DNA of 64,000 nt from Terriglobia bacterium. GTDB taxonomy: Bacteria > Acidobacteriota > Terriglobia > Terriglobales > Acidobacteriaceae. The notes below the pieces were generated by a model. That model saw nothing but the letters and a program-made list of their open reading frames with translations, had not been told where the DNA came from and did not search any database. Positions 53,690 through 63,791 of the stretch are shown here, piece by piece (position 1 is the stretch's first letter; every line of letters begins with the position of its first letter). Made by a program: the position numbers and the translations under genes. The stretch spans positions 22,432 to 86,431 of the forward strand of contig JAIQFO010000020.1 of NCBI GenBank assembly GCA_020073215.1, given 5' to 3'.

Positions 53690-54118
53690 ATGCGGGCCGC
53701 CCTGTTCGACTCTTCCGTTTACATTTCAGGAATACGTCGCGGCGACGACGCCGTCCTGGCACAACGCCGCCTGTCGCCGGATACTCTGCTATGGCTCAGT
53801 TCGGTGGTGCTGGAAGAGCTCTATGCAGGGGCATGGGGAGAAATTCGTGACTCGGTAGAGCGGTTGGAGCACGATTTTGAACGGGCAAGACGAATACTGG
53901 TTCCGAATCTCGGTGACTGGACCCAAACCGGCCGAGTGCTTGCACGCGTGGCAGCCAAGTATGGATACGAGAAGATCGGGCAAGGTAGGTTGACGAATGA
54001 TGCGCTGATCGCAATGAGTGCAGCCCGGATTGGAGCGCGAGTCATAACGGTTAACGAGCGGGATTTCCGCAAGCTCGCCGAGTTCCGGTCGTTCCAATGG
54101 GAAGTGGACAAGATTTAA
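53690..54118 (+). CDS. PIN-domain toxin (VapC-like)
   Basis: 142 aa. The N-terminal AALFDSSVYISGIRRGD carries the first PIN acidic residue; VVLEELYAGA the second; GRLTNDALIAMSAARIGARVITVNERDF the third and fourth (NDA, NERDF). PIN toxins are Mg-dependent RNases, often cleaving tRNA or rRNA. It is translated directly after the antitoxin and is presumably neutralised by it. Confidence 0.85.
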   Translation: MRAALFDSSVYISGIRRGDDAVLAQRRLSPDTLLWLSSVVLEELYAGAWGEIRDSVERLEHDFERARRILVPNLGDWTQTGRVLARVAAKYGYEKIGQGRLTNDALIAMSAARIGARVITVNERDFRKLAEFRSFQWEVDKI

Positions 54119-54164
54119 CTCACGCAAGCGCCGGTAGGCTGAGGATATAAAAAGGGGTGGACTC

Positions 54165-54380
54165 ATGCTGCTGCTGAAATTAACTGTCCTCGCCAGCGTC
54201 GTCTCGCTCGTTTTGTCATTGGCTGTCGAACTGTACTTCGGATTCGTCTCTAAGCCCTATCTGTTTGGCTTTCCGCACAGAAAATGGCCACTGTTAATAG
54301 TTCTCGCTGCGATCTACACTGTTTCCTTAAAGGTCGCATATTACGTCGTATTCGAAAAGTTGAGATTCTACGGTTCGTAA
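54165..54380 (+). CDS. Small two-helix membrane protein
   Basis: 71 aa, unrecognised. Two hydrophobic segments (LTVLASVVSLVLSLAVEL; LLIVLAAIYTVSLKVAYYVVF) flank a short aromatic loop (FGFVSKPYLFGFPHRKW). A weak SD (AAAGGGGTGG) precedes the ATG. It lies between the toxin and pcrA; no functional hint. Confidence 0.55.
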   Translation: MLLLKLTVLASVVSLVLSLAVELYFGFVSKPYLFGFPHRKWPLLIVLAAIYTVSLKVAYYVVFEKLRFYGS

Positions 54381-54459
54381 ACTGCTAGCAGCCCACGAGC
54401 GAAAGCTCCATCCTTGCTTCCTGTAAAATCCATCTAGCGCATTTCGGAGCCATTCTCTT

Positions 54460-57144
54460 TTGTCGTTTCTGGACGAGTTAAACCCGCAACAACGCGAAGC
54501 GGTCGAGACCACCGAGGGGCCGGTGCTCATTCTGGCCGGGGCGGGCAGCGGGAAAACTCGCGTCATCACCTACCGCATTGCTTACCTGATCGAGAAGATG
54601 GGAGTGATGCCGGAATCCATCCTCGCCGTGACTTTCACCAACAAGGCTGCCTCGGAGATGGCCGAGCGGGTGGAAAAGCTTGTCGGCGGCCTCAGCGTTG
54701 CCAAGCCGGTGATTTCTACGTTTCATTCTTTTTGCGTGCGCGTGTTGCGGCGGGACATCGAGGCTTTGCGGATCGTGCCGGGACAGCCAGCGGCGGGCGA
54801 GGACGCCCGCCGGACAGCCGGCGGGACGCCGGCGCTACTTGGGCTTACGAAGAATTTCGTCATCTATGACGAGAGCGATCAGCAACAGGTGGTGAAGGGC
54901 GTCATGCGGCGGTTGGGGCTCGACGACAAGCAACTGACGCCCCGCAATGTGCTTTCGAGGATTTCATGGGCGAAGAATCACATGCTCGATCCGCAGGAAA
55001 TCTATCTGCAATCGGGCGATCCGAAGACCGAGAAGATCGCCCACATTTTCGAGGAGTACCGCAAGGAACTGCTCAAGGCGAATGCCGTGGACTTCGACGA
55101 TCTCTTGCTCGAGGCCATGCGGCTGCTCAAGTCGGTAGCAGCGGTACGCGAATATTACAACCGTCGATTTCAATACCTTCTCGTCGATGAATACCAGGAT
55201 ACGAACCGTCCGCAGTACGAACTGATGCGGTTGCTGGCGGGTGACGGGCACAACGTTTGCGCGGTCGGTGATGAAGATCAGTCGATCTACTCGTGGCGCG
55301 GGGCCGACATTCGCAACATTCTGGAGTTCGAGGCCGATTTTCCGGAGGCGAAGATCGTGCGCCTGGAGGAGAACTACCGCTCGACCGAGAACATTCTGGG
55401 AGCGGCGTCGGCGGTGGTCGCGAACAACGTCCGGCGCAAGGGCAAGAACCTTTGGACCTCGCGGCAGGGTGGGACGAAGGTCGGCTACTACGAGGCTCCG
55501 GACGGAGAGAACGAGGCCCTGTTTGCGGCCGATACGATTAACCGCTACGTTCGGCAGGCGGAAGAAAACGGCGAAATGGCTCGCGCGGCCGTGCTCTACC
55601 GAACGAACTCGCAGTCGCGGCTGTTCGAAGAAGCGATGCGGCGCTACGGGCTGAAGTATCACGTGGTGGGCGGGTTCTCGTTTTACGAGCGGGCGGAGAT
55701 CAAGGATCTGATTTCGTATTTGAAAGTCATCCAGAACCCGGATGATTCGGTTTCGCTGCTGCGCGTGATCAATACGCCGGTGCGCTGGATCGGGAAGACG
55801 ACGATCGAGATGATTGAGCGGCTTGCGCTGGAAACCGGATTGTCGATGTGGGGAGCGGTTGGCGAGGCGATTGGGCGGCAGTTGTTGGGGGCGCGGGCGC
55901 TGGCGGCGTTAAAGAGTTTCCGCGAGATCATCGAGGATGGGCGCGCGATGCTGGCGGGGACGTTTGTGGAGCGGGTGGAGGAGCCGGCTGCGGCTGCTTC
56001 CGACGAAGGCGCTGCCGAGCTTCGCTCGGCTTGGACGGGCGAGGCGCCCGTCCCCACACAGGCCCGGCCCATACAGGGTGGGGACGACACGGACTTTGAT
56101 CCTGGGAACTTCAGCTTTGATTTCGGGGCCAGCGATTCGACAGAGGACGGCGTGACGGGCGAGGGCGCCCGTCTCTCCTCCGAGGAAGTGGTTGAAGGTT
56201 TCCGCGCTCCGGGAACAGCGGCGAATACGGCCGAGATTCTCAAATTCTTGATTGACCGCACGGGGTACATCAAGCAACTGGAGGCGGAGGACACGCCGGA
56301 AGCCTACTCGCGCATCGAAAACCTGCGCGAACTGGTGAACGCGGCCATGGACTCGCGTGATCGCGGCGAGACGCTCGATCAGTTTCTCGACCACGCCGCC
56401 CTGGTCAGCGACGCCGACCAGTACGACGAGCGCGCGCAGATCACGCTGATGACGCTGCACGCGGCCAAGGGGCTGGAGTTCCCGCTGGTGGTGCTGGCGG
56501 GAATGGAGGAAGGGTTGTTTCCGCATTCGCGCACCATGCTCGAGCCGGATTCGATCGAGGAGGAACGGCGGCTGTGCTACGTCGGTATGACGCGCGCCAT
56601 GGATACGCTGATTTTGTCGCGAGCCGTGTATCGGCGGCGTTATGGGACGGATTTGCCCGAGGCTAGCGTGGCGTCACGATTTTTGGAAGAAGTGCCGCTG
56701 CAGTTGGTGGAGGAACTGGGCGGATCGCGGCGGCGTGCTTCTTCCGATGGCGGCCTTACGCGGGCGAGTCGCCCGCGTCCACACGAACATCGGGGCGGAG
56801 CTGCACACTATTCCTACGAAGATGAAGACCAGAGCGCCGCTTGGGACCCCGAGCGGGTGAAGCCGAAGACGCCGACTCCGCTGCGGAGCTACAACTCCAT
56901 CGACAACATTGCCGAATTTTTTGCGTCGCGCGGCAAGAAGTTCAGCGTTCCGAAAATTCCCGCTGAGGAGCCTAAAGGGCGGCGGGGATTCCGTCCCGGA
57001 CAAAAGGTCAAGCACCCGAAATATGGGGAAGGAACGGTGTATCGGCGCGAAGGAGATGGGGAAGACGCCAAGATTACGGTACAATTTCCTCGCTTCGGTT
57101 TGAAGAAGCTGGTGGAGCGGTACGCACAGCTGGAGAAAGCTTGA
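54460..57144 (+). CDS. pcrA: UvrD/PcrA-family DNA helicase with repeat-derived insertions
   Basis: 894 aa; typical PcrA is ~720-780. SF1 motifs are intact: GAGSGKTRVITYRIAYL, AVTFTNKAASEM, DEYQDTNRPQYEL, GDEDQSIYSWRGAD, LEENYRS, LHAAKGLEFPLV and VGMTRAMDTL, ending with the PcrA C-terminal Tudor-like GQKVKHPKYGEGTVYRR. It unwinds DNA in repair and displaces RecA or RNA polymerase. Four insertions made of palindromic repeats (54782-54838, 56011-56060, 56154-56173, 56759-56784) keep the frame, lying in motif-poor surface regions. The start is TTG 54460. Confidence 0.94.
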   Translation: MSFLDELNPQQREAVETTEGPVLILAGAGSGKTRVITYRIAYLIEKMGVMPESILAVTFTNKAASEMAERVEKLVGGLSVAKPVISTFHSFCVRVLRRDIEALRIVPGQPAAGEDARRTAGGTPALLGLTKNFVIYDESDQQQVVKGVMRRLGLDDKQLTPRNVLSRISWAKNHMLDPQEIYLQSGDPKTEKIAHIFEEYRKELLKANAVDFDDLLLEAMRLLKSVAAVREYYNRRFQYLLVDEYQDTNRPQYELMRLLAGDGHNVCAVGDEDQSIYSWRGADIRNILEFEADFPEAKIVRLEENYRSTENILGAASAVVANNVRRKGKNLWTSRQGGTKVGYYEAPDGENEALFAADTINRYVRQAEENGEMARAAVLYRTNSQSRLFEEAMRRYGLKYHVVGGFSFYERAEIKDLISYLKVIQNPDDSVSLLRVINTPVRWIGKTTIEMIERLALETGLSMWGAVGEAIGRQLLGARALAALKSFREIIEDGRAMLAGTFVERVEEPAAAASDEGAAELRSAWTGEAPVPTQARPIQGGDDTDFDPGNFSFDFGASDSTEDGVTGEGARLSSEEVVEGFRAPGTAANTAEILKFLIDRTGYIKQLEAEDTPEAYSRIENLRELVNAAMDSRDRGETLDQFLDHAALVSDADQYDERAQITLMTLHAAKGLEFPLVVLAGMEEGLFPHSRTMLEPDSIEEERRLCYVGMTRAMDTLILSRAVYRRRYGTDLPEASVASRFLEEVPLQLVEELGGSRRRASSDGGLTRASRPRPHEHRGGAAHYSYEDEDQSAAWDPERVKPKTPTPLRSYNSIDNIAEFFASRGKKFSVPKIPAEEPKGRRGFRPGQKVKHPKYGEGTVYRREGDGEDAKITVQFPRFGLKKLVERYAQLEKA
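54782..54838. repeat. Palindromic repeat inside pcrA (1)
   Basis: GCGGGCGAGGACGCCCGC (54793-54810) and GCCGGCGGGACGCCGGC (54817-54833), translated as QPAAGEDARRTAGGTPALL between DIEAL and KNFVIYDESDQQQ. Confidence 0.8.
56011..56060. repeat. Palindromic repeat inside pcrA (2)
   Basis: GAGCTTCGCTCGGCTTGGAC then GGGCGAGGCGCCCGTCCCC with tail ACACA; translated AELRSAWTGEAPVPTQA. The tail matches the 15-bp tandem unit at 47685. Confidence 0.8.
56154..56173. repeat. Palindromic repeat inside pcrA (3)
   Basis: GACGGGCGAGGGCGCCCGTC, a near-perfect palindrome; translated TGEGARLS. Confidence 0.75.
56759..56784. repeat. Palindromic repeat inside pcrA (4)
   Basis: CGCGGGCGAGTCGCCCGCG followed by TCCACAC, translated RASRPRPHE in the linker before the C-terminal domain. 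Confidence 0.75.
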
Positions 57145-57298
57145 GGGCTACCAGTTGCTGGCTTCTAGCCGCTAGCCAGAGACCGGCCCCCGAAGGGGGT
57201 TTTCGATTCAGAAGATTTGCGGCGTTGCTGAAGCGATGCCCTGATACGAAACTTGAAGACTAACGAAATCTGAACACTAAAGGAAGCTGACCGCAATC

Positions 57299-57460
57299 AT
57301 GGCAAACACGAAGAAGCTCACCAAAGAAGAGCGCAAGAAGACCAAGCGAGCCGCCCGCAAGAAAGTGAAAGCGGAAAAGCCGAAGAAGCCCCGCGACTAC
57401 GCGCGCGGATCGAAAAAGCGCAAAGTGAAGAAGCTGGCACGCGGCCAGGCGAAACGGTAA
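57299..57460 (+). CDS. Small lysine-rich basic protein (53 aa)
   Basis: Reads MANTKKLTKEERKKTKRAAR, continues with further Lys-Arg runs and ends KLARGQAKR. About half the residues are Lys or Arg, as in histone-H1-like or ribosome-associated small proteins. An AGGAAG lies ~12 nt before the ATG. A GCGCG-rich strong codon bias and the clean stop support coding. Nucleic-acid binding is likely; nothing more specific can be said. Confidence 0.7.
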   Translation: MANTKKLTKEERKKTKRAARKKVKAEKPKKPRDYARGSKKRKVKKLARGQAKR

Positions 57461-57541
57461 GCCGTTAGCCCAAGCCGTGAACAGTTCCGGGCATGGGCCT
57501 GCGCCCATGCCCGACTCCCGTTGTGAGGAGACAACCAATTC

Positions 57542-59125
57542 TTGCCGCAAACAACGACTGAACCTCCCGCCGGCACCATACGTACTTCTGAGAGCCAACT
57601 TCTCTGTTGCAAGTCCATCGACAAACTGATCTCGGAGTCCGAGGACCCGCACCACCGGCTTAGCAAGACGCTGGGGCCGTGGTCGCTGACGGCGCTCGGC
57701 ATCGGCGCCATCATCGGGTCGGGAATCTTCGTGCTGACGGGAACGGCAGCGGCAGGAGAATTTTTCCAGGCGCCTTCCCTCTTGCATGCGCAGGCGCTCG
57801 ACGTGATCGTGAATTTTCTGCGTACCGGCAGCACCGCCGGAGCGCTGATGCACGGCCGTCCGCCAGCAGGGCCTTCCATTGCAATTTCGTTTTTCCTGGT
57901 GGCGATTGCCTGCAGCTTTGCCGGATTGTGCTACGCCGAGTTGGCCTCGATGATTCCCATTGCCGGCAGCGCCTACACCTACTCGTATGCGACGCTCGGC
58001 GAGATCTTTGCCTGGATCATTGGCTGGGACCTGATTCTCGAATACGTGGTCTCGAACGTTGCGGTGGCGGTGGGCTTCGCCGGTTATACGAAGGCGCAAT
58101 TCGCGGCGTTCGGCGTCCACTTGCCCGACAAATGGGCGAGTCCTGTCTGGGCCTCGGGACAGTGGACGGGCGCGTACTTCAATCTTCCGGGATTCTTGAT
58201 CGTTTTCATTCTCACGCTGTTGCTGGTACGCGGGGTGAAGGAATCGGCCGAGACCAATAACATCATGGTCACGGTCAAGATCGGCGCGATTCTCACCTTC
58301 CTGGTGGTTGGAGGAATGCTGGTAAAGCCTGCCAACTGGACGCCCTTCGCGCCCTCTGGCTTTGCCGGAATTGTCACCGGCGGCGCGATCGTTTTCTTTA
58401 CCTACATCGGATTCGATTCCGTCTCAACCGCGGCGGAGGAATCGCGCAATCCGCAAAAAGACTTGCCCTTCGGCATCATCATGTCGCTGGTAGTCTGCAC
58501 TTTGCTGTACGTCGGCGTTGCTTTGGTGCTGCTCGGCATGATGAAGTACACGACGTTTGTCTCCGGGGAAGCCGCCGAAGCGCCCGTCGCCTACGCCATG
58601 AAGTACCTGGGAGTGCACCCGTTCTTTCGGTCGGTAATCGTGATCGGAGCGCTGACCGGGATGATCTCGTCGCTGCTGGTGTTTCAGTACGGGCAGGCGC
58701 GTATCTGGTATGCCATGTCGCGCGACGGCCTGTTACCGAAGCTGTTCTCGGCCGTGCACCCAAAATATAAGACGCCGCATTGGTCCACGTGGATCGCCTG
58801 CTTTGCCGTGGGCATTCCCGCCGGGTTCGTGGATATCGGCGACGCCGCCGACCTCGCTAATATTGGCACGCTGTTTGCCTTTGTGCTGGTTTCGCTGGGC
58901 GTCATCTTTCTTCGACGCAGGCAGCCCGACCGCAAGCGCGCCTTTCGCGTGCCCTTTGTGCCGTGGTTCCCGCTGATGTCGGTCGTTTTGTGCGGCGGCC
59001 TCATGTTTGGGCTGACGCTCATTACCTGGCTGCGCTTTGTGATCTGGCTGGCGCTGGGGTTGCTGATTTACATCTTCTACAGCCGGCATCATAGCGAGTT
59101 TTGCAAAGAGAAGAAGGTTGGCTAA
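57542..59125 (+). CDS. APC-family amino acid permease
   Basis: 527 aa with about 12 membrane helices. The APC signature GIGAIIGSGIFVLTGTAA near residue 55 and AGLCYAELASMIPIAGSAYTYSYATLGE are clear; FTYIGFDSVSTAAEESRNPQKDLPFGI is typical of cationic amino-acid/YfnA-type permeases. It has an unusual extra segment around residues 75-115 between helices 1 and 2. GAGGAG lies ~11 nt before TTG 57542, the chosen start. Confidence 0.88.
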   Translation: MPQTTTEPPAGTIRTSESQLLCCKSIDKLISESEDPHHRLSKTLGPWSLTALGIGAIIGSGIFVLTGTAAAGEFFQAPSLLHAQALDVIVNFLRTGSTAGALMHGRPPAGPSIAISFFLVAIACSFAGLCYAELASMIPIAGSAYTYSYATLGEIFAWIIGWDLILEYVVSNVAVAVGFAGYTKAQFAAFGVHLPDKWASPVWASGQWTGAYFNLPGFLIVFILTLLLVRGVKESAETNNIMVTVKIGAILTFLVVGGMLVKPANWTPFAPSGFAGIVTGGAIVFFTYIGFDSVSTAAEESRNPQKDLPFGIIMSLVVCTLLYVGVALVLLGMMKYTTFVSGEAAEAPVAYAMKYLGVHPFFRSVIVIGALTGMISSLLVFQYGQARIWYAMSRDGLLPKLFSAVHPKYKTPHWSTWIACFAVGIPAGFVDIGDAADLANIGTLFAFVLVSLGVIFLRRRQPDRKRAFRVPFVPWFPLMSVVLCGGLMFGLTLITWLRFVIWLALGLLIYIFYSRHHSEFCKEKKVG

Positions 59126-59157
59126 TCGGATTTTGCGCTATCCACTAGAATCTCAAC

Positions 59158-60168
59158 ATGCCTTCGGAGCCCTCCCGCTTCGTCCTCTCGCTGCCGAAGG
59201 CTGAATTGCATCTACATCTCGAAGGCTCGATCGAGCCCTCAACCCTGCTGGAACTTCGCCAGCGTCACGGGATGGAAGCTGCCTCGCTCGCCGAGGTCGA
59301 GCAACTCTACAACTTTAAGGACTTCGCGGGCTTCCTCACGGCTTTCAAGGATGTGACCGGCCACTTGCGCACCCCGGAAGACTATGAGCTGATCACTTAC
59401 CGGCTGATGGAGCGGCTGAAGGCGCAGAACGTCCTTCATGCGGAGGTGATTGTTTCGGCCGGCGTCTGTATTTGGCGCAAGCAGGATTTCGCGGCGATTT
59501 TTGAGGGGCTGGAACGCGGCCGCCAGCGCGGAGAGAAAGATTTCGGCCTGTCGCTGGTGTGGATCTTCGATGCCATCCGGCAGTTTGGCGCGGAGAAAGC
59601 GCAGCGCGTGCTCGATCTCGCCATCCAGTTTCGTGAGCGCAACGTAGTCGCTTTCGGCATCGGCGGTGACGAACTCGCGGGCCCGCCGGAGTGGTTCACA
59701 GCAGTTTATGCGCGCGCCGCGGAGCACGGCCTTCATCTCACCGCCCACGCCGGTGAAAGCGCCGGACCAGGATCCATTTGGGGGGCGCTGAACCTCAAGG
59801 CGGAACGCATTGGCCACGGCCTTACCGCCGGGCAAGATCCGGAACTGATCGAAGAGCTGGCCGAGAGCCAGGCTCCGATTGAAATCTGCGTGACCAGCAA
59901 TCTGCGAACGGGTTGCTGCGCCGAACTGGCGCAACATCCGGTGCGGCGGTACTTCGACCAGGGCCTTATGCTGACGCTTAACAGCGATGATCCGGCAATG
60001 TTTCGCACGTCGCTGGCCGAGGAGTATAACCTGGTGCAGGAGACGTTCGCCTTCACCGATGAGCACCTGCGGGAATTGGCGCGCAACTCGTTCGAGGCGT
60101 CGTTTTTGCCGCCGGAAAAGAAAGTGGAATTTCTGAATCTGCTGGATGCCGCGACCCCGCGAGTGTAA
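59158..60168 (+). CDS. Adenosine deaminase-family enzyme
   Basis: 336 aa amidohydrolase. Metal and catalytic residues: AELHLHLEGSI (HxH), TAHAGES (HAGE), ERIGHGL and LTLNSDDPAMF. The SNLRTGCC loop and ~335-residue length also fit aminodeoxyfutalosine deaminase of the futalosine menaquinone route, common in Acidobacteriota-like bacteria, so the substrate is open. It follows the permease by 32 bp and may be co-transcribed. Confidence 0.85.
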   Translation: MPSEPSRFVLSLPKAELHLHLEGSIEPSTLLELRQRHGMEAASLAEVEQLYNFKDFAGFLTAFKDVTGHLRTPEDYELITYRLMERLKAQNVLHAEVIVSAGVCIWRKQDFAAIFEGLERGRQRGEKDFGLSLVWIFDAIRQFGAEKAQRVLDLAIQFRERNVVAFGIGGDELAGPPEWFTAVYARAAEHGLHLTAHAGESAGPGSIWGALNLKAERIGHGLTAGQDPELIEELAESQAPIEICVTSNLRTGCCAELAQHPVRRYFDQGLMLTLNSDDPAMFRTSLAEEYNLVQETFAFTDEHLRELARNSFEASFLPPEKKVEFLNLLDAATPRV

Positions 60169-60201
60169 ATCCCCCCAGAGTTGGTGTGGCCACAGACATC
60201 T

Positions 60202-60243
60202 GCCGAGCTTCGCTCTGCCCTACCCGAGCCCGTCCCCACACGA
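60202..60243. repeat. Palindromic repeat fragment with CCCGTCCCCACAC tail
   Basis: GCCGAGCTTCGCTCTGCCC and then GCCCGTCCCCACACGAGC; relative of the element at 56011-56060. It lies between the deaminase and carboxylase genes. Confidence 0.6.
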
Positions 60244-60269
60244 GCACGGCTCGCCTATAATGGCTCCCT

Positions 60270-61820
<1,551 letters not shown>

Positions 61821-61872
61821 GATGGGGCGGGGAGGGCATCGGAGAGATAGCCTGGGTGCTAAAATCAACCGT

Positions 61873-62157
61873 ATGAAACACATAACTCTTCAAATGGTCA
61901 GCCCGATTATCCGGGATTTTCGGACACCATTCGATACGCACGAACTAGAGCGACTCATTCTTCGTCAGCACACCGAAGCCTTTGCGAGGGAACTTCTGGA
62001 GTTTAGGCGGGGCCGTGATCCGCTTCACAGCTTCAGCGCCCGCTTCGCGAAGTGGATAGATTTCACCTTTCGACAAGAAATACGGAAGACGATGAAGGTG
62101 GAATCTCAAAATCTTGGTGGGCGTCTGTCCTCAAATCAGCAATGGCGAAGGATATAA
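61873..62157 (+). CDS. Hypothetical protein
   Basis: 94 aa, unrecognised; a mostly helical, basic protein (FDTHELERLILRQHTEAFARELLEFRRGRD). ATG 61873 is chosen over ATG 61801, which overlaps pccB. It begins the accessory stretch that runs to the window end. Confidence 0.45.
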   Translation: MKHITLQMVSPIIRDFRTPFDTHELERLILRQHTEAFARELLEFRRGRDPLHSFSARFAKWIDFTFRQEIRKTMKVESQNLGGRLSSNQQWRRI

Positions 62158-62199
62158 CCTGAAACTCTCAGGCACAGGGATGCCCATGGGGAGGCAAGA

Positions 62200-62493
62200 A
62201 TGTTTCCAGTTCGTCTTGACCAGAGCAACCAACCATACATCCAATGGCCGCAAGGACAGGGTGGATACAAGCGAGCTTGGATTCAGCACAGGACCGGTGC
62301 TGCCGACTGGGCTGGTACAGGTAGATACTTGAATATCGCTCGTACTCCAGATGCCGATTCTGGGCCGGCCGGAAATGCCACCGACTTTCCGATTTTTTGC
62401 ACGTCGAACGATGCCCAAGTGTTGGAGGCATTTGTCGCCGCTGTATGCGCAATTACGGGATGCCAGTTTCCGGTAACCGTCCCGGAAATCTAG
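62200..62493 (+). CDS. Hypothetical protein
   Basis: 97 aa, unrecognised. A Gly/Trp-containing N-terminal part (YIQWPQGQGGYKRAWIQHRTGAADWAGTG) and a second part with two Cys (FPIFCTSNDAQ..., AVCAITGCQF). GAGGCAAG is a possible SD. No signal peptide. Confidence 0.45.
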   Translation: MFPVRLDQSNQPYIQWPQGQGGYKRAWIQHRTGAADWAGTGRYLNIARTPDADSGPAGNATDFPIFCTSNDAQVLEAFVAAVCAITGCQFPVTVPEI

Positions 62494-62657
62494 GATTTCT
62501 CGGTTTTCCTCCAAGGGTTTTTGCTGTTTTTGCCGGCCCTACCGCTGCTGGCTTTGAGGAATCAGACTACCTAACTTATAGTGAGACCGTCGTTTGTTAC
62601 ACTGACAGCAACTCTGGTTAGATTCTCGGTTGCCATCCTTTACTAAGTCCAGAAGTG

Positions 62658-63791
62658 ATGGTGGACAATCAATTTTTCGAAGAGTCTCGCGAGCAGTCTG
62701 AAGTCAAAGCTCGTATCGTCCAAAAATACTTCTGGGCTTGGGCGAACGTCATCATTCCCACCGCCAAGCGATATGGCAACCGTATTTTGTACATTGACCT
62801 ATTTGCGGGACCGGGGCGGTATAAGGATGGAACTCTTTCGACCCCGCTTCTAGTGCTGAGGGAGGCGATTGCCGACCCCAACATGCAGAACATGCTTGTC
62901 ACCCTATTCAACGACAGGGATGCGGCAACCGTTAGCACTCTCCAAGCTGCAGTCGACGCGCTTCCCGGAATCGAGAAACTAAAGCATAAGCCGCGAGTGA
63001 CGAACGAGGTCGTCGGCGAGCGGATTGCGAAGATGTTCAAGGAAGTCGAGCTAGTGCCGACGTTTTTCTTTGTCGACCCGTGGGGCTACAAGGGACTTTC
63101 TCTTGGCTTGATCAATTCGGTGTTGCAGAACTGGGGCTGTGATTGCGTGTTCTTCTTCAATTACAACCGCGTGAATATGGGACTGAACAACGACTCTGTC
63201 CGGGAACACATGGACGTTCTGTTCGGAAAAGACCGCGCAGACAAACTGCGCGCAGATCTTGCGGGGCTCGATCCCGGTGACCGGGAGAGGCTAATTGTGG
63301 AGGAGCTATCCCAGGCTCTGAGAGAAATGGGAGCCGCTTTTGTGCTGCCATTTACGTTCAAAAACGAAACGGGCAGGCGAACGAGTCACCATTTGATCTT
63401 CGCGTCAAAGCATTTTAAGGGCTATGAAATCATGAAGGGGATTATGGCTAAGGAAAGCTCCGAGCAACACCAAGGTGTGGCCTCTTTCGAATACTCCCCT
63501 GCATCAGAGAGGTTTCCGATCTTGGCCGGTCTGTCGCGGCCCTTGGACGAACTCGGCGATGGATTGCTAACCGAATTCGCAGGTGAGACTCTGACAATGG
63601 ACGATATCTATTTGCGGCACTCTGTTGGTACTCCCTTCATCGGCAGCAACTACAAGCGTGCACTTGCTGCCTTGGAGGCACAGGGCAAGATCAAGGCTGA
63701 ACCTCCTGCGAATGAACGGCCCAAGAGGAAGGGCGAGGTGACTTTTGCAGATAGTGTATTGGTTACGTTTCCAAAGAGAGGTCGAAAATGA
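62658..63791 (+). CDS. tcmP: Three-Cys-motif partner protein TcmP
   Basis: About 377 aa. TcmP-like signature: FFEESREQSEVKARIVQKYFWAWANVI, YIDLFAGPGRYKDG (methyltransferase-like loop), FFVDPWGYKGLSLGLI. It always accompanies a three-Cys-motif/DUF5131 protein, and the next gene fits (ATGA overlap at 63788-63791). Its biochemical role is unknown. ATG 62658 is used; a GTG is at 62655. Confidence 0.85.
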   Translation: MVDNQFFEESREQSEVKARIVQKYFWAWANVIIPTAKRYGNRILYIDLFAGPGRYKDGTLSTPLLVLREAIADPNMQNMLVTLFNDRDAATVSTLQAAVDALPGIEKLKHKPRVTNEVVGERIAKMFKEVELVPTFFFVDPWGYKGLSLGLINSVLQNWGCDCVFFFNYNRVNMGLNNDSVREHMDVLFGKDRADKLRADLAGLDPGDRERLIVEELSQALREMGAAFVLPFTFKNETGRRTSHHLIFASKHFKGYEIMKGIMAKESSEQHQGVASFEYSPASERFPILAGLSRPLDELGDGLLTEFAGETLTMDDIYLRHSVGTPFIGSNYKRALAALEAQGKIKAEPPANERPKRKGEVTFADSVLVTFPKRGRK

